Positions 1-7,578 of a DNA stretch of 64,000 nt are shown here, piece by piece; positions within the stretch are counted from its first letter, which is position 1, and each line of letters opens with the position of its first letter. The stretch comes from Pseudomonas baetica (GTDB lineage Bacteria; Pseudomonadota; Gammaproteobacteria; Pseudomonadales; Pseudomonadaceae). The stretch spans positions 1,860,001 to 1,924,000 of the forward strand of contig NZ_PHHE01000001.1 in NCBI RefSeq assembly GCF_002813455.1, given 5' to 3'. The translations under genes were made by a program, and so were the position numbers. The notes under the pieces are model-generated. The model was not told where the DNA came from. It did not search any database and was given only the letters and a program-made list of their open reading frames with translations.

Positions 1-844
1 GCTGGAAAATTTCATCCGCGTCGGCAAGCGCATGGGCATCGATGTCGAGCTGATCGAACGCAAGGATTACGCGCGTCTGGCCGAGTACGACGGCCTGCTG
101 ATCCGCGAAACCACCAGCGTCGACAACCACACCTACCGCTTCGCCAAGAAAGCCGAAAGCGAAGGGCTGGTGGTGATGGATGACCCGGCGTCGATCCTGC
201 GCTGCACCAACAAGGTCTATCTGACGGATCTGCTCAACAGCCATCAACTGGGCATGCCCGCCACGGAAATCCTCTACAAGGAGCGACCCGAAGACTTCGA
301 ACGGGTCGGCGAGCGCCTGGGGTTTCCGCTGGTCCTGAAGATCCCTGATGGCTGTTTCTCACGCGGGGTGATCAAGGTCGAAAGCCAGCAGGCGCTGCTG
401 GAAGCCACCGCCGAACTGTTCGAGCATTCGGTGTTGTTGCTGGCGCAAGAGTTTTTCTACACCGAGTACGACTGGCGCATCGGCGTGCTCAATCGCAAAC
501 CGATCTTCGCCTGCCAGTACTTCATGTCCAAGGGCCACTGGCAGATCTACAACCACAAGGCCAAAGGTCAGGACGTCAACGGCGAGTGTCGCACCCTGGC
601 CATTCACGAAGCGCCGCGCGCGGTGGTGGAGCTGGCCGTAAAAACCGCGAATCTGATTGGCGACGGCCTCTACGGTGTCGACCTGAAACAGGCCGGCGAC
701 AAAGTGGTGGTGATCGAGGTCAACGACAACCCGAACCTTGATGCCGGTATCGAAGACGCCTATTTGCAGGACGATCTGTATTCACTGGTGCTGGAAGAGT
801 TCGTGCGACGGCTGGAACTCAAACGTCGCGGTCAGGCCTGGTGA
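1..844 (+). CDS. RimK-family ATP-grasp protein (5' end missing)
   Basis: This is the C-terminal part of an ATP-grasp ligase of the RimK family; the reading frame is open from base 2, so the true start lies before the window. ATP-grasp features visible are the phosphate-binding stretch around PLVLKIPDGCFSRGVIKV and the metal-binding carboxylates near the end in VVIEVNDNPNLDAGIED. RimK-like enzymes join amino acids, often glutamate, to a carboxylate of a protein or peptide using ATP. The substrate cannot be told from this fragment. The next gene begins 7 bases after the stop, so the two are probably co-transcribed. Confidence 0.82.
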   Translation, partial: LENFIRVGKRMGIDVELIERKDYARLAEYDGLLIRETTSVDNHTYRFAKKAESEGLVVMDDPASILRCTNKVYLTDLLNSHQLGMPATEILYKERPEDFERVGERLGFPLVLKIPDGCFSRGVIKVESQQALLEATAELFEHSVLLLAQEFFYTEYDWRIGVLNRKPIFACQYFMSKGHWQIYNHKAKGQDVNGECRTLAIHEAPRAVVELAVKTANLIGDGLYGVDLKQAGDKVVVIEVNDNPNLDAGIEDAYLQDDLYSLVLEEFVRRLELKRRGQAW

Positions 845-851
845 TGCGCCG

Positions 852-1775
852 ATGATCAGCAGTTTTGCCTTGAGGCATGGCGCACTGCAGCGCGTTGAAC
901 GGCTGGACGCCGAGGTCATGCTATTCAGCAATCCCGATGCTGCCGAGCGTGATTTGCTGCACAGCCACTACAAGCTCGATGAACACGCACTGGCCTCGGC
1001 TTTGGACCCGGACGAAGTGTCGCGCATCGAATTCCACCCCGACCACCTGTTCCTGATCTGGAAGCGTCCAGAGAACTACTCGGGGGGCGGCAGCCTGGCG
1101 TTCGAAGTGTCGTCTTGCGGCTTGCTGTTTTCGCCGGGTCAGTTGCTGGTGATCGCCACCGACGACACGCCGCTGCACGGTATCGGCACGCGCCAGCCGC
1201 TGAATGCGCCACTGGATGTATTGCTCGACCTGCTGTTCAACAACATCCATCACTACCTGGGCCACTTGAAGGTGATCAAACTGGTCGCCCGCGAGTTGCA
1301 ACAAAAATTCAACGCCTCGATGCAGAACCAGCATCTGGTGCAGATGTTCAACCTCAGTGAAAGCCTGATCTATTACATCAACGCCCTGCACAGCAACGGC
1401 GCGGTGCTGACGCGCCTGCGCAATCATGCCGAGAAACAGCATTTCAGCAGCGAAGCACTGGGCCTGATCGACGACCTGATCATCGAAAACAACCAGTGCT
1501 ACAAACAGGCCGAGATCTACTCCACGGTGTTCTCCGGGCTGATCGACGCGCGTGGCAATCTGATGAACAACAGCATGAACAATCTGCTGCGCAAATTGAC
1601 GCTGATCAACGTGGTGTTTTTGCCACTCAACCTGATTGCCAGCATCGGCGGCATGTCAGAGTTCAGCATGATGACGGCGGGGACGCCGTGGTGGGTGTCG
1701 TATCCGGTGTTTCTGGCGGTGATGCTGCTGGGGGCGGGGGGAATGTTGTTTGGCTTGCGGCGATTGGCCAAGTGA
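852..1775 (+). CDS. CorA/ZntB-family metal ion transporter
   Basis: A 307-residue protein with the layout of the CorA/ZntB family: a long, soluble, mostly helical N-terminal part and two membrane helices at the C-terminus (about residues 243-265 and 277-298). Between them the signature loop reads GMSEFSM, in place of the GMN motif of canonical CorA, as is common in ZntB-like members. The family forms pentameric inner-membrane channels or transporters for Mg2+, Co2+, Ni2+ or Zn2+; which ion is not visible here. The ATG at 852 was chosen because it lies just after the upstream stop and the family N-terminus (MISSFALRHG) fits. Confidence 0.78.
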   Translation: MISSFALRHGALQRVERLDAEVMLFSNPDAAERDLLHSHYKLDEHALASALDPDEVSRIEFHPDHLFLIWKRPENYSGGGSLAFEVSSCGLLFSPGQLLVIATDDTPLHGIGTRQPLNAPLDVLLDLLFNNIHHYLGHLKVIKLVARELQQKFNASMQNQHLVQMFNLSESLIYYINALHSNGAVLTRLRNHAEKQHFSSEALGLIDDLIIENNQCYKQAEIYSTVFSGLIDARGNLMNNSMNNLLRKLTLINVVFLPLNLIASIGGMSEFSMMTAGTPWWVSYPVFLAVMLLGAGGMLFGLRRLAK

Positions 1776-1796
1776 CCTGTGTGGGTTGACCAGACG

Positions 1797-1821
1797 CCAT
1801 CGCTGGCAAGCCAGCGATAGC
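1797..1821. repeat. REP-like palindrome
   Basis: A palindrome built on ATCGCTGGCAAGCCAGCGAT directly downstream of the CorA/ZntB gene and upstream of the convergent DUF2834 gene. The core is the same as in the REP pair at 26739-26831. It may also act as a transcription barrier between the two convergent genes. Confidence 0.6.
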
Positions 1822-1848
1822 TCTCTTGATAACAGCCAAAAAACCGGA

Positions 1849-2184
1849 TCAGCTCGCTCGCACAGCTTCAACAGATGCCTTTCTGTCCCGAACCCCACGT
1901 ACCACCAGATACAACAACGGCCCGATCGACACAAACACCGCCGTCAGCAACAGATACGGAACCACCGACCACACCGAGAGCCCACGCGAACGGGCATCCT
2001 TGACCATCCAGATGGCGGCCAGTGTCGCCAGCAAATACAGATCGATCACCACCTGCGCGGTATCCGGGCGCGACATCAGGCTGATCCCGAAATCGATCAA
2101 CGACTGCTCGGCCTGGAGCATCACTGAAACGGTATAGCCGGTAAATGCGAGCAAAGCCGTGAGGGGCAGGGCGATAGCCATCAT
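1849..2184 (-). CDS. DUF2834-type small membrane protein
   Basis: A 111-residue protein with three to four hydrophobic segments: one at the N-terminus (ALPLTALLAFTGYTVSV), one around VIDLYLLATLAAIWMV and one around VVPYLLLTAVFVSIGPLLYLVV, followed by a short basic tail. The pattern, including the aspartate in the second helix and WMVKDARSRG after it, matches DUF2834 membrane proteins of unknown function. The frame is open further upstream, but the ATG at 2184 is preceded by AAGGA at a spacing of 8, so this start is preferred. Divergent from the threonine deaminase leader. Confidence 0.7.
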   Translation of the reverse strand: MMAIALPLTALLAFTGYTVSVMLQAEQSLIDFGISLMSRPDTAQVVIDLYLLATLAAIWMVKDARSRGLSVWSVVPYLLLTAVFVSIGPLLYLVVRGVRDRKASVEAVRAS

Positions 2185-2247
2185 GCGTTCATTCCTTGAA
2201 GTGCTGAGCAGAATCGCCAGCCTACAACCGCGACGCACAATTGGCCA

Positions 2248-2276
2248 TTGACTTGCCAGCAGCGCGCAGGCTAATT
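2248..2276 (+). promoter_or_regulatory. Putative promoter of the ilvA leader
   Basis: A -35-like TTGACT at 2248-2253 is followed after 16 bases by GCTAAT (2270-2275), a partial -10 match. Transcription would then begin near 2282, leaving almost no 5' untranslated region before the leader-peptide ATG at 2285. The -10 match is weak (4 of 6), so this is a proposal. Confidence 0.35.
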
Positions 2277-2284
2277 TCAGGCCC

Positions 2285-2350
2285 ATGACTTCCACCGTAT
2301 TGCGCTGCCAGCCAAGTATTATTACCGCCATTCCTCATTTGGCGGGCTAG
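2285..2350 (+). CDS. Putative leader peptide of the threonine deaminase gene (attenuation)
   Basis: A 21-codon frame translating to MTSTVLRCQPS followed by IITAIPHLAG and TAG. It carries Ile-Ile-Thr-Ala-Ile in codons 12-16 (2318-2332), the end product and the substrate of the pathway of the downstream enzyme. Its last codons contain GGCGGG (2341-2346), which can pair with CCCGCC (2371-2376); the same CCCGCC can instead pair with GGCGGG at 2382-2387 to form a terminator. A ribosome held at the Ile/Thr codons would leave the first GGCGGG free and block the terminator; one that reaches the stop codon would cover it. That geometry is why I read this as a leader peptide. No strong ribosome binding site is visible. 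Confidence 0.65.
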   Translation: MTSTVLRCQPSIITAIPHLAG

Positions 2351-2368
2351 CTCACGACTGCAGCACCC

Positions 2369-2392
2369 AACCCGCCCTAGAGGCGGGTTTTC
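2369..2392 (+). terminator. Attenuator terminator before ilvA-like gene
   Basis: An 8-bp stem (AACCCGCC, 2369-2376; GGCGGGTT, 2382-2389) with a 5-base loop and a T-run, placed 90 bases before the threonine deaminase start. Its left arm is also complementary to 2341-2346 inside the leader peptide, giving an alternative anti-terminator. Confidence 0.7.
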
Positions 2393-2430
2393 ATTTTCTG
2401 TCTCCTGGGTCTTAACCCAAAACGCCTACC

Positions 2431-2464
2431 CCTGCAGGAGCCTTCGGCAGCTCCTACAGGGGGG
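2431..2464. repeat. REP-like inverted repeat (CCTGCAGGAGC type)
   Basis: Imperfect inverted repeat CCCTGCAGGAGCC...GGCAGCTCCTACAGGG between the attenuator and the threonine deaminase start. The same family of element recurs at 43742-43780 and 51459-51485. Its position inside an mRNA leader is unusual. Confidence 0.6.
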
Positions 2465-2480
2465 GAATCAGGAGACGTCG

Positions 2481-3488
2481 ATGATGAACAATCAGCAAAC
2501 CCTGCTTGAGCACTATGTAAAGAAGATCCTCGCCGCGCCGGTCTACGACATCGCGGTGCGTACGCCGTTGCAGGCCGCGCCGGCACTGTCCGAAGCGCTG
2601 GGCAACCGCATCCTGCTCAAGCGTGAAGACCTGCAACCGACGTTCTCCTTCAAGATCCGCGGCGCCTACAACAAACTGGTGCAGTTGAGCGACGAGCAGA
2701 AGGCGCGCGGGGTGATCACCGCGTCGGCGGGCAACCATGCCCAAGGCGTGGCGCTGGCGGCGCGCGAGCTCGGGATCGCGGCGACCATCGTCATGCCCTC
2801 CACAACGCCGGAACTGAAAGTCCTTGGCGTACGCAGTCGCGGTGCCGAAGCATTGCTGCATGGCGAGAGCTTTCCGTTTGCCTTGGCCCATGCGCTGCAA
2901 CTGGCCGAGCAGACCGGCCGCACCTTCGTGTCACCCTTCGACGATCCGGACGTCATCGCCGGTCAAGGCACCGTGGCGATGGAAATCCTCCGTCAGCATC
3001 AAGGCGCGCTGGACGCGATCTTCATCCCGGTCGGCGGTGGTGGTTTGATCGCCGGCATCGCCGCCTACGTCAAATACCTGCGCCCGGAGGTACGCATCAT
3101 CGGTGTTGAGTCAGAGCATTCCGCCTGCCTGAAGGCCGCACTGCAGGCGGATGAGCGCGTTGTACTGCCCAGCGTCGGCACCTTCGCCGACGGCGTGGCC
3201 GTGGCGCAGATTGGCGAGTACGGGTTTGAGGTGTGCCGTTTTTGCGTGGATGAGGTGCTTACCGTCAGCAACGACGACCTCTGCGCGGCGATCAAGAACA
3301 TCTACGACGATACCCGCTCGATCACCGAACCTTCCGGTGCATTGGCCGTCGCCGGGATCAAACAGTACGTGGCGCGAAACGGTGTACGAGATCAGACCTT
3401 CGTGGCGATCGACTCCGGCGCCAACATCAACTTCGACAGCTTGCGGCATGTCGCCGAGCGCGCCGCTGCGTGCGGCGTCCCGGCGTAG
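2481..3488 (+). CDS. Threonine dehydratase (threonine ammonia-lyase), short form without ACT domains
   Basis: A 335-residue fold-type II PLP enzyme that deaminates threonine to 2-oxobutanoate. The PLP lysine is K58 in FSFKIRGAYNK; the SAGNHAQG cofactor-binding motif is near residue 88 and the glycine-rich phosphate loop VGGGGLIAG near 180. The sequence resembles biosynthetic IlvA but stops where that enzyme (about 500 residues) would continue into its regulatory ACT-like domains; no remnant of them is seen before the convergent ecotin gene 9 bases on. It therefore probably lacks isoleucine feedback control. Start: ATG with AGGAG at spacing 6. The Ile/Thr leader upstream supports a role in isoleucine synthesis. 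Confidence 0.88.
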   Translation: MMNNQQTLLEHYVKKILAAPVYDIAVRTPLQAAPALSEALGNRILLKREDLQPTFSFKIRGAYNKLVQLSDEQKARGVITASAGNHAQGVALAARELGIAATIVMPSTTPELKVLGVRSRGAEALLHGESFPFALAHALQLAEQTGRTFVSPFDDPDVIAGQGTVAMEILRQHQGALDAIFIPVGGGGLIAGIAAYVKYLRPEVRIIGVESEHSACLKAALQADERVVLPSVGTFADGVAVAQIGEYGFEVCRFCVDEVLTVSNDDLCAAIKNIYDDTRSITEPSGALAVAGIKQYVARNGVRDQTFVAIDSGANINFDSLRHVAERAAACGVPA

Positions 3489-3497
3489 GAGCACAGG

Positions 3498-3983
3498 TCA
3501 TTCCTTAATGGCGGTGCCGACCTTGTCCGAAGCAGACCAGATGCGGTAACGCACTTCGACGTCCGATGGGGCATAAACCACCACCGGCAACTTGCTGTTG
3601 TAACGCAGCATGAAGCCGTCGCCGACCACGGGCACGAATGCGCGTTTCTTCTGCGAGCCGGGCGGGCAGGCCATCATCGTGCTCATCGGGCCGATGACTG
3701 TTTCCAGTCGGTAGAACGAGTAACCCCAGCCTTCGAGGTTCTTCTCATCCAGCATGCCGCCCAGACGTTGGCGATTGCAGTCAACTTCAAGGGTTTTGCC
3801 AGCGAGGATCTCGACCTGAAAGTTCTCTTCCTGATCCTGCTTGGGCAGATGAATGACCTGACGAGTGAAACCGGCTTCAGCCTTGGGATACGGCGCTACA
3901 TCTTCCAGTTTGCCGGCGTGAGCAAACGTGGACAGGCTGGCGATGATCAGGCCGGTGGTCGCGCAGGCGCGGAAAGAACCCAT
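3498..3983 (-). CDS. eco: Ecotin, periplasmic serine protease inhibitor
   Basis: A 161-residue protein with a signal peptide (cleavage after about A23) and the full ecotin pattern: [77 protein letters not shown]. The reactive-site Met103-Met104 pair and the disulfide cysteines C69 and C106 are present. Ecotin dimers inhibit a broad range of trypsin-fold proteases, in known cases host neutrophil elastase and complement proteases, and protect the cell envelope. The ATG at 3983 has a perfect AGGAGG six bases upstream; the longer open frame to 4298 is not needed. Convergent with the threonine deaminase. Confidence 0.95.
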   Translation of the reverse strand: MGSFRACATTGLIIASLSTFAHAGKLEDVAPYPKAEAGFTRQVIHLPKQDQEENFQVEILAGKTLEVDCNRQRLGGMLDEKNLEGWGYSFYRLETVIGPMSTMMACPPGSQKKRAFVPVVGDGFMLRYNSKLPVVVYAPSDVEVRYRIWSASDKVGTAIKE

Positions 3984-4353
3984 GGAAGCCTCCTTGCGGG
4001 TGTAGTGTGATTGAGGGGCATTCTTACCCTCACGCGCGTCGAATGCAAACCGGCGCCGAGTTGCAATATGCAGGGCCTGGAAGGCCTGTTCTTGCATTTT
4101 GCAACTGGCTAAATGCTGGCCTTGTCGCCAAGTGCTTGATTTTTCTAGGGTCAAAACGATCCGATGGAAGGCACGCGTTATGCGTCTATAGGGTGCAGCG
4201 CACCGTGTTCGGGCGCCTACACTCCAAGAGGCATTTCGCCGTCTCACCGTTTGCCGCACCAAGGAAACAGCGGGGACACACCCGTACAGGAGCAGCACGA
4301 ACGGTCAACGTGAAGAGTTGATTGGCAGTTTCATCAATAAGGAGAGGTTCACC
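3984..4353. other. 370-base intergenic region, no gene recognised
   Basis: Separates the divergent ecotin and DUF1652 genes. A short open frame on the plus strand (4007-4321) shows no recognisable protein pattern and no ribosome binding site, so it is left out. Promoters for both neighbours should lie here, but no convincing -35/-10 pair was picked out. Confidence 0.5.
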
Positions 4354-4623
4354 ATGTTTCTGTCTGCCTTGGAACTACGCAATATCATTGAAAGCAGTTT
4401 TCTGCCTAAACGCTGCCAATGCACGCTGTCGCCAGACCTGTCGATGACCGTCAAAGTCTTCGGTGACCACCAGACCGACCAGGTCGATCTATTGGTTAGC
4501 GGCATTGATGCCAGCCATTTGAACGGCTGTCGCGAAATCAACGAACTGATCGCCGGGCTACGCTCGGATCTGGCACGGCAAGCGACGCCACATCATTACA
4601 GTCCACGATCCCGAGCTCTTTAA
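4354..4623 (+). CDS. DUF1652 small protein
   Basis: An 89-residue protein that begins MFLSALELRNIIESSFLP and matches the Pseudomonas DUF1652 pattern (a central cysteine-containing stretch CQCTLSPDLSMTVKVF, then VDLLVSGIDASHL and a C-terminal helix INELIAGLRSDL). Its function is unknown. The ATG at 4354 is preceded by AAGGAGAG at 4339-4346, a strong ribosome binding site; an upstream ATG at 4318 is ignored for lack of one. Its stop overlaps the stop of the convergent membrane protein by 4 bases. Confidence 0.82.
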   Translation: MFLSALELRNIIESSFLPKRCQCTLSPDLSMTVKVFGDHQTDQVDLLVSGIDASHLNGCREINELIAGLRSDLARQATPHHYSPRSRAL

Positions 4624-5018
4624 CGCACCGTTTCACCCAGTTCGACCGTCACGCGCCGGGCCTGCACAAAACCAAGGCCCAGCGCGAACTCGACCAGCAC
4701 CGCGAGCAGAATCCCGGGGCCGGCGTGGCCGTTGAGCCATTCCGCAAAGCCCAGCACCGCCAAACCAAAACAACCGACGATAAAACCGTTGCTCAGGGCA
4801 TTGCGCCCAAGCGATGGCGGCGCACTGCGCACCAGATAAAACATCAGCCCCAGCGCCGCAAACAGCACCGCACTGCGCCGCGCGACAAAACCGGCTGCGT
4901 CGGAATACGCGATGCTCCAGATCGCCAGCAACACGTCGGGGAAAAAGCCCCAGACCAACGCCAAGAGAAAACACAACGAAGAAGTTAGAGTCGACAACGT
5001 GCGAAACGACAACTGCAT
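4620..5018 (-). CDS. Small integral membrane protein, function unknown
   Basis: A 132-residue protein with four predicted membrane helices: about residues 8-32, 44-64, 76-94 and 99-118. A charged tail (ARRVTVELGETVR) follows. No enzyme or transporter motif is visible. I cannot assign a function. The gene is convergent with and overlaps the end of the DUF1652 gene by 4 bases. Confidence 0.68.
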   Translation of the reverse strand: MQLSFRTLSTLTSSLCFLLALVWGFFPDVLLAIWSIAYSDAAGFVARRSAVLFAALGLMFYLVRSAPPSLGRNALSNGFIVGCFGLAVLGFAEWLNGHAGPGILLAVLVEFALGLGFVQARRVTVELGETVR

Positions 5019-5109
5019 GGCGAATCCTTGCGGCAGTGAGGAAGGGCCCCGAGCATAACCTCGCGATACACTTCCCGCCTACCGCAAACCCGCAAATCAG
5101 AGCTTTCCG

Positions 5110-5379
5110 TCAGTTCTGATAACTGCACGCGTCAGACAACTTCCGATAACTGATTTCCGCAGGCTTGCCGTTGTTGTCGATGTACTTCATGTCGGCGGTG
5201 ATCACCTTGCAATCCAAGGTGGGCGGCTCAGTCAACGAAACGACCTTCGCCACATGCAATGGCATGCCGTACTGATAAGGCACGGCGTTGGATGTGGCGC
5301 TGGTGTCGTTGGCTTGGGCCAAACCGACGAACGCGGTGCAGGCGAGGGCGGTGGTCAGCAGAAACGGACGAATGTTCAT
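5110..5379 (-). CDS. DUF2790 secreted small protein
   Basis: An 89-residue protein with a cleavable signal peptide (MNIRPFLLTTALACTAFVGLAQA) and a mature part that fits DUF2790: PYQYGMPLHVAKVVSLTEPPTLDCKVI, then MKYIDNNGKPAEISYRKLSDAC. Two cysteines (DCKV and SDAC) could form a disulfide in the periplasm. Pseudomonads carry several such small periplasmic proteins; some are metal-responsive, but no function is established here. The ATG at 5379 was chosen because the signal peptide begins there and GGGAG lies upstream. Confidence 0.82.
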   Translation of the reverse strand: MNIRPFLLTTALACTAFVGLAQANDTSATSNAVPYQYGMPLHVAKVVSLTEPPTLDCKVITADMKYIDNNGKPAEISYRKLSDACSYQN

Positions 5380-5869
5380 AAGGGAACTCCCGTGTGGCGG
5401 TTCTAGAGTTCGGCGAGATTCAGCCAAACCTGCCGCACTGGGCGTCAGCCAAAAGTGCTGAGGGCGTGCGGTTCAGTAGAGTTTTTGACCGCAGCGTTAA
5501 GCGATGGTTAACCGGGCTGAATGCCGGCTGTCAGGGAGCGGGGCGATTTCCTGCGCAGGCAGGCCGGATTCCTACAAGGACAGATGCCTTGTCTGCTTCC
5601 GGCGGCTGGAGTGGGGCGGGTATGGTTTGGTGTCGCTGCAAAATCAGCGATTCGGGTTTGGTCACCTGAGAATAATCGATTGCATATGTGCCATCATTTG
5701 CACTGCGGACATCTACGTCCGGTTAGTGCATTGCTGTGGCGGCTGTGTGCAGGGCGCCTTCGGGCGAGCTGAGTTTGATTGTTCTCGGTTGACCAAGCCT
5801 GTACACGGCCGCCTCCCACTGTTTGGTCACGGTGCTAGCGGTTACTTTCGAAACAATCGAGTAATCAAT
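5380..5869. other. 490-base intergenic region, no gene recognised
   Basis: Lies between the divergent DUF2790 gene and the small helical protein at 5870. Plus-strand frames run through it into the 5870 gene but the part before 5870 has no protein-like pattern. A short inverted element (CGGACATCTACGTCCG) is at 5707-5722. Promoters for both flanking genes are expected here. Confidence 0.4.
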
Positions 5870-6166
5870 ATGCCTATCATTAATCCGCTCCCCAATCGCT
5901 ACATCCCCCTCAACAGCGGCGTCACCGAAAGCGCGCCTCTGGTCATCGACACCGAAGCCAACCCCAAAGACATCCTCGAAGCCGCCGTCCAGCGCGTCCG
6001 CGCCTCGGCCGATCTGCTCGAAACCCTGCATTGCCTCTGCTTCAAACACGCCGACGTGCAGGACATTCCGCACATCACCCATGCGCTGTACCTGCTGACA
6101 CAGGACGGCAATGATTTGCTGCAGGTGGCGCAGCAGCAGATGTTGAATTGGAAGGCGCCGGTATAA
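5870..6166 (+). CDS. Small helical Pseudomonas protein (DUF3077/DUF6124-like)
   Basis: A 98-residue, mostly helical protein: an extended N-terminus, then ANPKDILEAAVQRVRASADLLETLHCL and HALYLLTQDGNDLLQVAQQQML. The pattern of a first helix starting with a 'DILEAA' type motif and a second helix ending the protein is like the DUF3077/DUF6124 families, of which pseudomonads carry many unassigned copies. The family call is by eye only. The ATG at 5870 is where the recognisable protein begins; no strong ribosome binding site is seen, so the start is uncertain. Convergent with the DUF3304 gene. Confidence 0.6.
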   Translation: MPIINPLPNRYIPLNSGVTESAPLVIDTEANPKDILEAAVQRVRASADLLETLHCLCFKHADVQDIPHITHALYLLTQDGNDLLQVAQQQMLNWKAPV

Positions 6167-6242
6167 AGGCTGGTTGCACGCTCTAGCATTCACGGGCGGA
6201 AGCGTTTTTCTGCCCGTGCTTACGTTGGTGTGGCTCGATGAG

Positions 6243-6587
6243 TTAAAGGGCAGGCTTTTCAGCAGGAAAAGGATCAAACGGGCTAATCAAGTCAGGGGCC
6301 CATTTCAGCTCGACAATATTTCCGGGCAGAAAACGAACGTGCAAATAAGAATCTCCGCGTTCTCGGCGAGGGAGCGGCAAGATGACCTCATGGTTTTCTT
6401 TCTGCACGCCTTGCCTGAACTGTTCGCCTGTCCGGCTGAGTATCCAAGAGACGCGAACCGTTTTCCCCTCGATACGTTGGCAGCACATAACCCCACCACC
6501 GCCCATTGCAAACAGATTGCCACCCCAGAAATCATTTACCCAGAAACTGAAAATTGGACGATTCGTGTAGTTTTCTGAAGTCAGCAT
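6243..6587 (-). CDS. DUF3304-type protein, N-terminus apparently truncated
   Basis: The protein matches the DUF3304 core: a YTNRPIFSFWVND start, a glycine-rich AMGGGGVMCC, a mid-section with a strand pattern and a C-terminal ELKWAPDL. DUF3304 proteins normally begin with a signal or lipoprotein peptide. Here the ATG at 6587 starts directly at the core (MLTSENYTNRP) and the frame upstream (to a TTG at 6635) gives no signal peptide, so the 5' end looks lost. Similar proteins are often found beside type VI effectors, and this gene ends the T6SS island. It may be a decayed immunity gene. Confidence 0.55.
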   Translation of the reverse strand: MLTSENYTNRPIFSFWVNDFWGGNLFAMGGGGVMCCQRIEGKTVRVSWILSRTGEQFRQGVQKENHEVILPLPRRERGDSYLHVRFLPGNIVELKWAPDLISPFDPFPAEKPAL

Positions 6588-6687
6588 GGCGCCGGGCGTA
6601 CGGAGTAGGGCGAGGAGCTTGGGAGTGGCGGGCAAGTTCGGCTTTGGTCAGAAAGCAATGTTTTTTCTTGGTTCTGCATAAAAATCC

Positions 6688-7557
6688 TTATTCATTACAG
6701 CCAGGATACACGGTGCACTCACGTCCATCTTGTTTGAAAGTTCTAAATTGAGGCGGTGTTGTGCATAACTCTTCTCTTCCAGAGTTCCATCTCCCGGTAC
6801 AAGGTTTCCAGCCGTTAGGAACTTTTACCCAGTAGCGTAAGTAGCTGGATGCTTCATCATTTGACAGCTTGAATGTCACATGGATCGTCTTATCAGTAAT
6901 CGCTTTTTTTGAAAAGGATCCGCCTGGTTTGCGACGCTGTAAACGACTCTCTGGAATTTTCCATTCAGGATCTGCAGCAGAACACGATAATAACTTCTCA
7001 ATCTGATCTTTCTTGGCTTTAGCGGTGCTTATCTGAAAACTCCAAGCACAGAGACCTCTTTGCTCGATTAGATCCGGGTAAGGTGTCGCGTTACTGTCTG
7101 TGCTTTCGGTCTTGATAGAAAGCCCACCCGCCATCTCCAAACCATGATCCCAAGCGTCCGCCCCATACGTGGCATTAACTTCGTAGCTCACCCTCGTTAG
7201 CTCCATGGAGCAATCCGCAATGTGAAACTCTAATGGAACGTCTGTAGACACCGTCTGTTCAATGTCTTTCGCGTCGATCGTATTTGATTTCTGTTGTTGA
7301 CGGGTCACTGAACCACCCAAACCAGAGCTGTATACTTGACAGGTTTCACCCTGCTTAGGTGAATACTGAGCTTTTGAAGTAAAGCCAAATTTTGCAGGCA
7401 CAGTGGCAATCAGCGTGAAATGCTCTCTGCTGTAGTAACTCGTCGCACCCTCAACAGAGTCCTTCGCTATCCGTCCAGCAAAACTGCATGCACCAATCAA
7501 CGGTAATACTAGGAAAAATGCAGCTTGAGCGCTGTTAGAAAAGTATTTGCTACTCAT
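6688..7557 (-). CDS. Putative lipoprotein in T6SS island, function unknown
   Basis: A 289-residue protein with a lipoprotein signal peptide ending LIGAC (lipid-modified cysteine near residue 24). The mature part has several cysteines (TCQVY, ADCSMEL, LCAWSF, LSCSA, PCTGRW, ECTVYPGC) typical of an exported, disulfide-bonded protein. No family was recognised. The ATG at 7557 has AGGA at good spacing; the open frame continues upstream to 7605 only because it runs into a copied piece of the effector gene (MTNLKDAKK), which is not part of this protein. Its place behind effector and immunity genes makes an envelope-located immunity role plausible, but that is inference. Confidence 0.68.
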   Translation of the reverse strand: MSSKYFSNSAQAAFFLVLPLIGACSFAGRIAKDSVEGATSYYSREHFTLIATVPAKFGFTSKAQYSPKQGETCQVYSSGLGGSVTRQQQKSNTIDAKDIEQTVSTDVPLEFHIADCSMELTRVSYEVNATYGADAWDHGLEMAGGLSIKTESTDSNATPYPDLIEQRGLCAWSFQISTAKAKKDQIEKLLSCSAADPEWKIPESRLQRRKPGGSFSKKAITDKTIHVTFKLSNDEASSYLRYWVKVPNGWKPCTGRWNSGREELCTTPPQFRTFKQDGRECTVYPGCNE

Positions 7558-7578
7558 TAATGGCTTCCTACTCAACAC

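Noticed and set aside
3489..3497. Threonine deaminase truncated by a frameshift that hides its ACT domains
   Set aside because: The following DNA is the convergent ecotin gene in every base; no trace of an ACT-like sequence exists in any frame.
6191..6218. Inverted repeat CACGGGC...GCCCGTG as terminator
   Set aside because: The T-run lies in the loop, not after the stem, so it does not look like a rho-independent terminator.
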